A stretch of DNA of 46,243 nucleotides, taken from NCBI RefSeq assembly GCF_015680235.1, contig NZ_JADLJL010000038.1:1-46243 (forward strand), written 5' to 3'. This DNA comes from Pseudomonas guariconensis (lineage in GTDB: Bacteria; Pseudomonadota; Gammaproteobacteria; Pseudomonadales; Pseudomonadaceae). Below, piece by piece: positions 34,287-41,372 of this stretch. Within the stretch, counting starts at the first letter, position 1, and each line of letters opens with the position of its first letter. Made by a program: the position numbers and the translations under genes. Under the pieces are notes generated by a model, which was not told the origin of the DNA, ran no database searches, and saw only the letters and a list, made by a program, of their open reading frames with translations.

Positions 34287-34338
34287 CCGCGGCACAAGGC
34301 CGCTCCTACAGGTTCAGCGCAGGCCTTGTGCTGCGAAA
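34287..34338. repeat. REP inverted pair upstream of AraC gene
   Basis: CGCGGCACAAGGCC (34288-34301) and GGCCTTGTGCTGCG (34322-34335) face each other, the first continuing into the REP sequence GCTCCTACAGG. Confidence 0.75.
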
Positions 34339-34418
34339 AGACTGCGCGGCAGCCCCAAAGGACCAACCGGGCACACAACTTGCTCCATAATGCGTCCCAG
34401 CCCAACGGGATACCGAGC

Positions 34419-35411
34419 ATGCTGCACAGTCACCTCACCACCCTCAACGCGGTTTCGCTGATTCTCACGGTCTTCCAGGAAGAGGGCTGCGATGCCGCGC
34501 GGTTGCTGGCAGGCAGCGGCATTGCGCTGGAGGATCTGGGCCATGCCGATGCGCGCATCACCACCCAGCAGGAATTGCAGGTGTGCGCCAACGCCGTGAC
34601 CCTGCGCGAGGAGATCGGCCTGGAGCTGGGCCGGCGCATGCATGTGTCGTGCTACGGGATGCTCGGTTACGCCCTGCTCTCCAGTGCCACTTTGGGTGAC
34701 GCCCTGAGCCTGGCGCTGCGCTACCCGGCGTTGCTGGGCACGGCATTCCAACTGCGCCTGGAGGATGACGGCCAGCGGGTCTGGTTCAGCGCCAACGACT
34801 ACCGGGACAGCCCGGAGCTGGCGGCCTTCAACGTGGAGTTCTGCCTGGTTTCCTTGAAGGTCATCTGCGATGACCTGCTGGGCAAGCCCCTGCCGCTGCT
34901 GGCGGCACGCTTCGAGTATCCAAGGCCCGGCTACCATGGCCTGTACGCGGATGCCTTCCAGTGCCCGCTGGGCTTCGAGGCCAACGACAATGCGTTCGCC
35001 TTCGAGCGCCGCTGGCTGGACATGCCCCTGCCTCTGGCCGACCCCATCACTCATAAGGCCATGGCCGAACGCTGCCGGCAGCTCAACCTGGAATTCACCG
35101 GGCGCCAGGCCTGGCTGGGGCGTATTCGCCAGCTGCTGATGCAGCAACTGGACGCCGCGCCCGGGCTCGAAGGCCTGGCGCGACAGATGAACTGCTCCTC
35201 GCGCACTTTGCGCCGGCACCTGCAGGCGCTTGGGTGCAGCTATCAACAATTGCTCGACGAGCTGCGCTTCGAACGGGCCAAACAGTTGCTGGCCGAGGAC
35301 CAGATGCCGATCTACCGCATCGCCGAGACACTGGGGTTCAGCGAGACGGCGAGCTTCCGGCATGCCTTCCAGCGCTGGAGCGGCGTGGCGCCCAGTCATT
35401 TTCGCGGCTGA
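34419..35411 (+). CDS. AraC-family transcriptional regulator
   Basis: A 330-residue regulator with an N-terminal ligand-sensing domain of the arabinose-binding-like type (about 15-205, as in OruR-type regulators). A C-terminal pair of helix-turn-helix motifs follows (about 232-328; GLEGLARQMNCSSRTLRRHL and YRIAETLGFSETASFRHAF). GGGA lies upstream of the ATG at 34419. It is transcribed in the same direction as the acetylpolyamine amidohydrolase gene 200 bases downstream, which makes that gene and the PotF-like gene its likely targets, but this is inference. The effector is unknown. Confidence 0.9.
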   Translation: MLHSHLTTLNAVSLILTVFQEEGCDAARLLAGSGIALEDLGHADARITTQQELQVCANAVTLREEIGLELGRRMHVSCYGMLGYALLSSATLGDALSLALRYPALLGTAFQLRLEDDGQRVWFSANDYRDSPELAAFNVEFCLVSLKVICDDLLGKPLPLLAARFEYPRPGYHGLYADAFQCPLGFEANDNAFAFERRWLDMPLPLADPITHKAMAERCRQLNLEFTGRQAWLGRIRQLLMQQLDAAPGLEGLARQMNCSSRTLRRHLQALGCSYQQLLDELRFERAKQLLAEDQMPIYRIAETLGFSETASFRHAFQRWSGVAPSHFRG

Positions 35412-35420
35412 CTGCATTGA

Positions 35421-35493
35421 CCCAATCGCCGGCAAGCCGGCTCCCACAGGTACAGCGCAGAACAGCTGGGAGTCGGCTTGCCGGCGATTGGGC
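35421..35493. repeat. REP inverted pair after AraC gene
   Basis: CCCAATCGCCGGCAAGCCGG at 35421 and its inverted counterpart CGGCTTGCCGGCGATTGGG ending at 35493, separated by about 35 bases. Confidence 0.85.
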
Positions 35494-35613
35494 CTTGGAA
35501 ATCGCACACCGGCTTTGGCCACATCGATCCCCTTTTGGCCGTTTCCGTCGTTCTCCCCCGCCACGCCGCCTCACACAATGAGGCACGCCAGTAAAAAACC
35601 GGAGAACAACAAC

Positions 35614-36654
35614 GTGCTGACGATCTATTCCGATGACCACCGCCTGCACCATGGCCGCTGCGAGCTGATCGACGGCAAGCTGATGCCGTGCTTCGAGATG
35701 CCTTCGCGTGCCGACCATGTCCTGGACCAGGTGAAAAAGCGCAACCTCGGCCCCATCGAGGGCCCGCGCGACTTCGGCCGCGCTCCGCTGCTGCGGGTGC
35801 ATGGCGCCGATTACCTGGACTTCTTCGAAGGCGCCTGGGCACGCTGGGCGGAACTGGGCCAGGAAGGCGACCTGCTGCCGTTCACCTGGCCGGCGCGCAC
35901 CCTGCGCAAGGTCAAGCCCACCGGCCTGCACGGCGAGCTGGGCTACTACAGCTTCGATGCCGGCGCACCGATCACTGCCGGTACCTGGCAGGCCGCCTAC
36001 AGCGCCGCGCAGGTTGCCCTGACCGCCCAGGCGGCGATCCAGCAGGGCGCCCATTCGGCCTTCGCCCTGTGCCGCCCACCGGGACACCACGCCGCCGCCG
36101 AGGTCATGGGCGGTTATTGCTACCTGAACAACGCCGCCATCGCGACCCAGGCATTCCTCGACCAAGGCCACCGCAAGGTCGCCATCCTGGACGTCGACTA
36201 CCACCATGGCAACGGCACCCAGGACATCTTCTACCAGCGCGGCGATGTGTTCTTCGCCTCGATCCATGGCGACCCGCAGGACGAATTCCCGTTCTTCCTC
36301 GGTTATGCCGACGAAACCGGGGAAGGCGCCGGGGAAGGCTGCAACATCAACTACCCGCTGCCTGCCGGCAGCGACTGGGCCGCCTGGAGCCAGGCGCTAG
36401 AGGATGCCTGCCAGCGCATCGCCGCCTACGGCCCGGATGTGGTGGTGGTCTCCCTGGGCGTAGACACCTTCAAGGACGACCCGATCTCCCAGTTCAAGCT
36501 CGACAGCCCCGACTACCTGGCCATGGGTGAGCGCATCGGCCGCCTGGGCAAACCGACCCTCTTCGTCATGGAAGGCGGCTACGCTGTGGAAGAAATCGGT
36601 ATCAATGCCGTCAACGTGCTGGAAGGCTTTCAGCGTACCCAGCCAGGAGCCTGA
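35614..36654 (+). CDS. Acetylpolyamine amidohydrolase (histone-deacetylase family)
   Basis: A 346-residue zinc hydrolase that removes acetyl groups from acetylated polyamines such as acetylputrescine or acetylcadaverine. The active site is complete: H158-H159 (RPPGHHA), zinc ligands D195 and H197 (DVDYHHGNG), third ligand D284 (SLGVDTF), and transition-state tyrosine Y323 (EGGYAVE). These positions agree with those I recall for characterised P. aeruginosa enzymes of the same length. Translation probably starts at GTG (35614) with GGAG 9 bases upstream; frames open further upstream lie in REP sequence. The PotF-like gene starts 2 bases after the stop, so uptake and deacetylation are coupled in one operon. 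Confidence 0.92.
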   Translation: MLTIYSDDHRLHHGRCELIDGKLMPCFEMPSRADHVLDQVKKRNLGPIEGPRDFGRAPLLRVHGADYLDFFEGAWARWAELGQEGDLLPFTWPARTLRKVKPTGLHGELGYYSFDAGAPITAGTWQAAYSAAQVALTAQAAIQQGAHSAFALCRPPGHHAAAEVMGGYCYLNNAAIATQAFLDQGHRKVAILDVDYHHGNGTQDIFYQRGDVFFASIHGDPQDEFPFFLGYADETGEGAGEGCNINYPLPAGSDWAAWSQALEDACQRIAAYGPDVVVVSLGVDTFKDDPISQFKLDSPDYLAMGERIGRLGKPTLFVMEGGYAVEEIGINAVNVLEGFQRTQPGA

Positions 36655-36656
36655 CC

Positions 36657-37760
36657 ATGGCCCGACTCACGCGTCTGCTCGCCCCGCTCATCGCCGCCGG
36701 CCTTGTGGCCGGCGCCCTGCCGGCCCAAGCCGAACAGCGCACCCTGCGGGTGTACAACTGGTTCGACTACATCACGCCGCAAACCCTGACGGACTTTCAG
36801 AAGGACAGTGGCGTCAAGCTGATCTACGACATCTTCGACACCAACGAAGCCCTGGAGGCCAAGCTGCTCACGGGCAACTCCGGCTATGACGTGGTGGTCC
36901 CGTCGAACGTGTTCCTGGCCAAGCAGATCGAGGCCGGCGTATTCCAACCCCTGGACCGCAGCAAGCTGCCCAACTGGCAGCACCTGGACCCGGCGCTGAT
37001 GAAGCTGATCGAGGCCAACGACCCCGGTAACAAGCATGCCGTGCCTTATATGTACGGCACCGTGCTGATCGGCTTCAACCCTGACAAAGTCAAGGCCGCG
37101 CTGGGCGACAAGGCCCCGGTGGACAGCTGGGACCTGATCTTCAAGGAAGAAAACATTGCCAAGCTCAAGCAGTGTGGCGTGGCCTTGCTCGATTCGCCGT
37201 CGGAGATCCTGCCGCTGGCCCTGCAGTACCTGGGGCTGGCGCCAAACAGCGAGAAGCCGGCCGACTACAAGAAAGCCGAAGCACTGATGCTCAAGATCCG
37301 CCCGCATATCACCTACTTCCACTCCTCCAAGTACATGGCGGACATCGCCAATGGCGATATCTGCGTGGCCGTGGGCTATTCGGGCAGCTTCTCCCAGGCT
37401 GCCAACCGCGCCCGCGACGCCAAGAACGGCGTAGTGGTGGACATGCGCCTGCCCAAGGAAGGCGCGCCAATCTGGTTCGACATGCTGGCCATCCCGAAGA
37501 ACGCCGCCAACCCGGATGACGCCCACACCTTCATCAACTACCTGTTGCGGCCAGAGGTGATTGCCCCGATCAGCGACTTCGTCGGTTATCCGAACCCGAA
37601 CAAGGACGCTACCGACAAGGTCAGCCCGGCGATCCGCAACAACCCCAACCTGTACCCGACTGCCGAGGCGATGGCCAAGCTGTACACCTTGAAACCCTTG
37701 CCGCGTGAGGCCGAGCGGGCGCGCACCCGGGCCTGGACACGCATCAAGTCCGGGACCTGA
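36657..37760 (+). CDS. PotF-like polyamine-binding periplasmic protein
   Basis: A 367-residue exported solute-binding protein of the spermidine/putrescine family (PotF/PotD/SpuD group). The signal peptide ends near PAQA (residue 25). The mature part starts EQRTLRVYNWFDYITPQTL, the family's typical opening, and has GNSGYDVVVPSNVFLAKQ and AVPYMYGTVLIGFNP. No permease or ATPase gene is adjacent, so it must dock onto a transporter encoded elsewhere. Its place directly behind the acetylpolyamine amidohydrolase suggests that acetylated polyamines may be its ligand. Confidence 0.93.
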   Translation: MARLTRLLAPLIAAGLVAGALPAQAEQRTLRVYNWFDYITPQTLTDFQKDSGVKLIYDIFDTNEALEAKLLTGNSGYDVVVPSNVFLAKQIEAGVFQPLDRSKLPNWQHLDPALMKLIEANDPGNKHAVPYMYGTVLIGFNPDKVKAALGDKAPVDSWDLIFKEENIAKLKQCGVALLDSPSEILPLALQYLGLAPNSEKPADYKKAEALMLKIRPHITYFHSSKYMADIANGDICVAVGYSGSFSQAANRARDAKNGVVVDMRLPKEGAPIWFDMLAIPKNAANPDDAHTFINYLLRPEVIAPISDFVGYPNPNKDATDKVSPAIRNNPNLYPTAEAMAKLYTLKPLPREAERARTRAWTRIKSGT

Positions 37761-37769
37761 CCTAAGACC

Positions 37770-37854
37770 CGATCGCCGGCAAGCCGGCTCCCACCTGTTC
37801 TGCGCTGTTTTCACAGACACCGCTAAACCTGCGGGAGCCGGCTCGCCGGCGATT
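37770..37854. repeat. REP inverted pair between convergent genes
   Basis: GATCGCCGGCAAGCCGGCTC at 37771 and GAGCCGGCTCGCCGGCGATT ending at 37854 face each other around a 45-base centre, between the PotF-like gene and the convergent MocR gene. Confidence 0.85.
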
Positions 37855-37862
37855 TCAGGCCC

Positions 37863-39392
37863 TCATGCTCTCCATGCCTTGCGCAACCGCATCAGCGCAT
37901 CCGCGATCTGCGCCTCTGGCACCGCCGCGAACCCCAACACCAGCCCTGCCCGCTTATCCACAGGCACATCGCTGTCCTCCAACCAGTAACCGCTCAGCGG
38001 GTTGACTTCCACCCCCACCGCCTCTGCCCGCGCCACCAGTTCCTGCTCGCGCGCAAAGTTATCCACATCCACTTTCACATGCAGCCCCGCCGCCACTTCC
38101 GGCATCGCGCCAAGCCCCGCAACGTCCACAGGCCACCCCGCCTTGAGCACGTTGCGCCGGCTCAGCGCTGCCTTGCGCATGCGCCGGATGTGCCGCTGGA
38201 AGTGCCCCTGGGCCATGAACTGCGCCATCACGCACTGGGTGCCGACCTCTGAATGGCGCACCGCCAGCGCCCGCCCCTGGCTGAACGCTTCCACCAACTG
38301 ACGGGGCAACACCAGGTAACCCAGGCGCAGGGCCGGAAACGCAATCTTGCCAAAGGTGCCCACATACAACACCCGCCCTTGACGGTCCAACGACGCCAAG
38401 GGCGCCAGCGGCGCGCCGCTGTAGCGGTACTCGCCGTCGTAGTCGTCCTCGATGATCCAGCCATCCTGGCGCTCCGCCCAGGCCAGCAGCGACAAGCGCC
38501 GGGCCAGGCTCATGGTGACGCCGGTAGGGTACTGATGCGCGGGCGTCACATAGGCAAGCCGGCAATCGGGCAGGCGCAGCAGCCGTTCGCACTCCAGGCC
38601 TTCATCGTCCACCGGCACGCCTTTGACCTTCGCGCCCGCCAGGGCAAAAGTATGCCCGGCCGCCCGATACCCAGGGTTTTCCACAGCCACGGCATCGCCA
38701 GGCTGCAACAGCAACTGTGCACAAAGGCTGATGGCTTGCTGCGCACCACTGGTGATCACAATTTGTTCAGCACTGCAGGAGAGCCCCCGGGAGCGCCGCA
38801 GATAGGCGGCGATGAGTTCGCGCAACGGAAGCTCCCCGGCCGGGTCGCCATACCCCAGCGACGCAGGGTCGGGGTTTCGCCAGAAACCCGCTTGCAGCCT
38901 GGCCCAGACCTCGAAAGGGAACAAATCGAACGCCGGCACACCCACCCGGAAAGCCCGCGGTATTCCCACCTTGGGTGGCGGCAGATGGTTGTTTTTCAGG
39001 CGCTGCAAGGGCTCGCTCGAACGCTCGAAACTGGATAAATCCTCAGTATCAGAAGCCTTAAATGTGGATAAGTCTGTTGATAACCCCAGGGATAACCCTG
39101 TGGACAGTTGTGTGGATAGTTTAGGCAGCTGGCTGACGTAGGTGCCGTCCCCCACCCGGCTTTCGATGTAGCCCTCGGCGTACAGCTGGTCGTAAGCGCG
39201 TACCACGCTGTTGCGAGACAACGACAACATCGCCGCCAGGTCCCGCGTGGCCGGCAAGCGCGTGCCACTGCCCAGACGGCCATCGAGCACCCGCACACGC
39301 AGCGCCTGATAAAGCTGATGGCTGAGGCCCCGGCTACGGTCGAGCACGATGCCGGCAGGGTCGAAGGGCAACGCGAGGGCACGTTCGTTCAT
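37863..39392 (-). CDS. MocR-family (GntR/aminotransferase-like) regulator
   Basis: A 509-residue regulator with a winged-helix GntR domain (about 15-85; GSGTRLPATRDLAAMLSLSRNSVVRAYDQL). A linker (about 90-140) and a fold-type-I aminotransferase-like domain (about 145-505) follow. The PLP region shows EDDYDGEYRY with the pyridine-binding aspartate and TFGKIAFPALRLGYL with the Schiff-base lysine, so it probably binds PLP. The linker contains five tandem four-residue repeats (LSTQ, LSTG, LSLG, LSTD, LSTF), encoded by 12-bp DNA repeats resembling DnaA boxes and using the rare TTA leucine codon. It is divergent from the PaiB-like gene, which it likely controls. Confidence 0.92.
   Translation of the reverse strand: MNERALALPFDPAGIVLDRSRGLSHQLYQALRVRVLDGRLGSGTRLPATRDLAAMLSLSRNSVVRAYDQLYAEGYIESRVGDGTYVSQLPKLSTQLSTGLSLGLSTDLSTFKASDTEDLSSFERSSEPLQRLKNNHLPPPKVGIPRAFRVGVPAFDLFPFEVWARLQAGFWRNPDPASLGYGDPAGELPLRELIAAYLRRSRGLSCSAEQIVITSGAQQAISLCAQLLLQPGDAVAVENPGYRAAGHTFALAGAKVKGVPVDDEGLECERLLRLPDCRLAYVTPAHQYPTGVTMSLARRLSLLAWAERQDGWIIEDDYDGEYRYSGAPLAPLASLDRQGRVLYVGTFGKIAFPALRLGYLVLPRQLVEAFSQGRALAVRHSEVGTQCVMAQFMAQGHFQRHIRRMRKAALSRRNVLKAGWPVDVAGLGAMPEVAAGLHVKVDVDNFAREQELVARAEAVGVEVNPLSGYWLEDSDVPVDKRAGLVLGFAAVPEAQIADALMRLRKAWRA
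39063..39122. repeat. 12-bp tandem repeat resembling DnaA boxes, inside mocR
   Basis: Five units begin at 39063, 39075, 39087, 39099 and 39111, a period of exactly 12. Their first nine bases are TGTGGATAA (perfect DnaA-box complement), TGTTGATAA, CAGGGATAA, TGTGGACAG and TGTGGATAG. They encode the LSTx linker repeat of the regulator on the minus strand. Confidence 0.9.
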
Positions 39393-39394
39393 GT

Positions 39395-39443
39395 CATTGG
39401 ACCTATCAAAACAGCCGGTATTGGCTCTTACAGAGAACCAATA
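39395..39443. promoter_or_regulatory. Candidate MocR operator
   Basis: A 25-bp dyad at 39419-39443: TATTGGCTCT, 5-base spacer, AGAACCAATA (9 of 10 positions pair). A related half-site CATTGGACCT at 39395-39404 lies in direct orientation 24 bases from the left arm and close to the mocR start codon. Paired direct half-sites of this kind are usual for MocR regulators. The arrangement would let it repress itself and activate the divergent gene. Confidence 0.6.
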
Positions 39444-39481
39444 GCCTGCCTAGGATGGAGCCATTCGACAAGGAACCTCGC

Positions 39482-40111
39482 ATGTACAACGCCAAGCCCC
39501 ATCAAGAACATGACCTTGAGCGTTTGCACCAGCAAATGCTGCAAACCCGCCTCGCCCTGCTGGTCAGCCATGGCGAACAAGGCCTGCTGGCAACTCACCT
39601 GCCGGTACTGCTCGATCCCCATGAAGGCGCGTACGGCACGGTCTACGCCCACCTGGCCCGGGCCAATCCCCAATGGCAGGTGCTGGAACAAGGCGACGAA
39701 GCCCTGCTGGTGTTCGCTGGCGCCGACGCCTATGTCAGCCCCAGCTACTACCCCAGCAAAGCCGAACATCACAAGGTCGTGCCCACCTGGAACTACCTGG
39801 CGGTACACGCCTACGGCGCCGTGGAAGTGATCCAGGATGCCCCGCGCCTGCTGGACATCGTCACCCGCCTGACCGACCGGCACGAACAGGGCCGGGCCGA
39901 GCCCTGGAAAGTGACCGACGCCCCCCGCGACTACATCGACGGCATGCTTCGCGCCATCGTTGGCATCCGTCTGCCCATTGCGCGCCTGCAAGGGGCGCGC
40001 AAGCTCAGCCAGAACCGCTCGGCCGAGGATATCCAGGGTGTACGCGAGGGCCTGGCCGCCAGCGCGGATCACCTGGACAACCAGCTTGCAGCCCAAATGC
40101 ATTCACTCTGA
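39482..40111 (+). CDS. PaiB-like FMN-binding protein
   Basis: A 209-residue protein of the PaiB/FMN-binding split-barrel family. Marks are the N-terminal LVSHGEQGLLATHLPVLLD, YPSKAEHHKVVPTWNYLAVHAYG (the family core) and a C-terminal QNRSAEDIQGVREGL. In Bacillus subtilis PaiB is encoded with the polyamine acetyltransferase PaiA and was described as a negative regulator; whether family members are enzymes or regulators is unsettled. Here it is followed by two acetyltransferase genes, 18 and 472 bases downstream. AAGGA lies 7 bases before the ATG at 39482. The likely controller is the divergent MocR gene. Confidence 0.9.
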   Translation: MYNAKPHQEHDLERLHQQMLQTRLALLVSHGEQGLLATHLPVLLDPHEGAYGTVYAHLARANPQWQVLEQGDEALLVFAGADAYVSPSYYPSKAEHHKVVPTWNYLAVHAYGAVEVIQDAPRLLDIVTRLTDRHEQGRAEPWKVTDAPRDYIDGMLRAIVGIRLPIARLQGARKLSQNRSAEDIQGVREGLAASADHLDNQLAAQMHSL

Positions 40112-40129
40112 AGGAAAAGGAAAACCACC

Positions 40130-40576
40130 ATGTCCGAGATCACCCTGCGCCCTGTCAGCGCCCACGACCATGCTGCCTGGCTCGCCCTGTGGCAGGCCTA
40201 CCTGCGGTTCTACCAGACCGAATTGGCCGACGAGGTCAGCGCCAGCACCTGGCAACGCCTGCTCGACCCGAACGAACCCACCCATTCGGCTCTGGCCTGG
40301 GCCGATGGCAAGGCGGTGGGGATGGTCAACTGGATCTATCATCGATCCAACTGGAGCATCGAAAACTCCTGCTACCTGCAAGACCTGTACGTCAATGCCG
40401 AGCAGCGCGGCCTGGGCATCGGCCGCCAACTGATCGAATGGGTCTACGCGACAGCCAAGGCAGCGGGTTGCATCAAGGTGCACTGGCTGACCCATGAAAC
40501 CAACGCCACCGCCATCAGCTTGTACGAGCAAGTCGCCGAGCGGCCGGGCTTCATTCAATTTCGCAAAGGGCTGTAG
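40130..40576 (+). CDS. GNAT-family N-acetyltransferase
   Basis: A 148-residue acetyltransferase. The acetyl-CoA pyrophosphate loop is QRGLGIGRQLIEW (about residues 91-103), preceded by the strand CYLQDLYV and followed by NATAISLYEQ, the usual motif B region. AAGGAAAAGGAAA precedes the ATG. It lies 18 bases behind the PaiB-like gene, in the place that PaiA would occupy in a paiAB-type operon, so a polyamine or other amine substrate is plausible but not proven. Confidence 0.88.
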   Translation: MSEITLRPVSAHDHAAWLALWQAYLRFYQTELADEVSASTWQRLLDPNEPTHSALAWADGKAVGMVNWIYHRSNWSIENSCYLQDLYVNAEQRGLGIGRQLIEWVYATAKAAGCIKVHWLTHETNATAISLYEQVAERPGFIQFRKGL

Positions 40577-40583
40577 GCCAATC

Positions 40584-41255
40584 ATGACCGACGCATTGAA
40601 CTGGAAACCCGCAGCGACGCCCAAGGCCGAGCCTCTTGAGGGCCGTTTCATCCGCCTGGAAAAACTCGACCCTGCCCGCCACGGTGATGATCTATGGGAA
40701 GTCCTGCAAGGGCCGGGATCAGATCCGGTGCTATGGGACTACTTGCCCTACGGCCCCTTCAGCGAGCGCGCCAGCTTCGACCGCTGGCTGGAAGGCAACG
40801 CCGCCGGTCGCGACCCGCTGTTCTACAGCGTCATCGACCGCGCCTGCGACCAGGTGCAGGGCATCTTGAGCTACATGTCGATCGTCCCCGAGCAGGGCCG
40901 CTTCGAGATCGGACACATCGCCTTCGGCGCCGCCATGCAACGCACGCCACGTGGCACCGAGGCCGTCTATTTGCTCGGCAAGCTGGGCTTCGAACTGGGC
41001 AACCGCCGCCTAGAGTGGAAGTGCAACAACGCCAACGCTCGCTCCAAACGTGCGGCCGAGCGGTTTGGCTTTACCTTCGAAGGGGTGTTCCGCAAACACA
41101 TGGTGGTCAAGGACCACAATCGGGACACGGCCTGGTACTCGATCACCGATGATGAGTGGCCCGCGGTGGAAGCTGGGTTCCAGCGCTGGTTGAGCGAAGA
41201 TAACCAGCGGCCCGAGGGGCAGGTGAAGACCTTGGAGGCTTGCCGCAAGGGCTGA
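40584..41255 (+). CDS. RimJ/RimL-type GNAT acetyltransferase
   Basis: A 223-residue acetyltransferase of the larger RimJ/RimL/SpeG-like group. The family's GRFIRLEKLDPARHGDDLWEV opening, the acetyl-CoA-facing segment QRTPRGTEAVYLLGKLGFE, and the C-terminal RLEWKCNNANARSKRAAERFGFTFEGVFRKHMV are all present. Proteins of this group modify ribosomal N-termini, small amines or antibiotics. It starts 7 bases after the preceding GNAT gene, so it is the last gene of the PaiB-GNAT-GNAT operon. Confidence 0.9.
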   Translation: MTDALNWKPAATPKAEPLEGRFIRLEKLDPARHGDDLWEVLQGPGSDPVLWDYLPYGPFSERASFDRWLEGNAAGRDPLFYSVIDRACDQVQGILSYMSIVPEQGRFEIGHIAFGAAMQRTPRGTEAVYLLGKLGFELGNRRLEWKCNNANARSKRAAERFGFTFEGVFRKHMVVKDHNRDTAWYSITDDEWPAVEAGFQRWLSEDNQRPEGQVKTLEACRKG

Positions 41256-41264
41256 GTTGCAGAG

Positions 41265-41296
41265 CCTGTGGGAGCGGGCTTGTGCCGCGATTGCGC
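41265..41296. repeat. Single REP element
   Basis: CCTGTGGGAGCGGGCTTGTG starts at 41265, followed by CCGCGATTGCGC. It lies just after the second GNAT stop, between convergent genes. Confidence 0.7.
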
Positions 41297-41311
41297 ACAA
41301 AAAGGCAGCAC

Positions 41312-41338
41312 AAAAAAAAGGGGAGCATATCGCTCCCC
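41312..41338 (-). terminator. Intrinsic terminator of oadA
   Basis: A 7-bp stem (GGGGAGC / GCTCCCC, 41320-41326 and 41332-41338) with a 5-base loop, followed on the minus strand by eight T. It is a textbook terminator 35 bases after the oadA stop. Confidence 0.92.
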
Positions 41339-41372
41339 ATGAGGTAAACCGCTTATGAGTCGAAGGCTTCGA

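Noticed and set aside
35230..35613. Long N-terminal extension of the acetylpolyamine amidohydrolase
   Set aside because: It overlaps the AraC gene and a REP pair; the GTG at 35614 has a ribosome site and gives active-site numbering equal to known enzymes.
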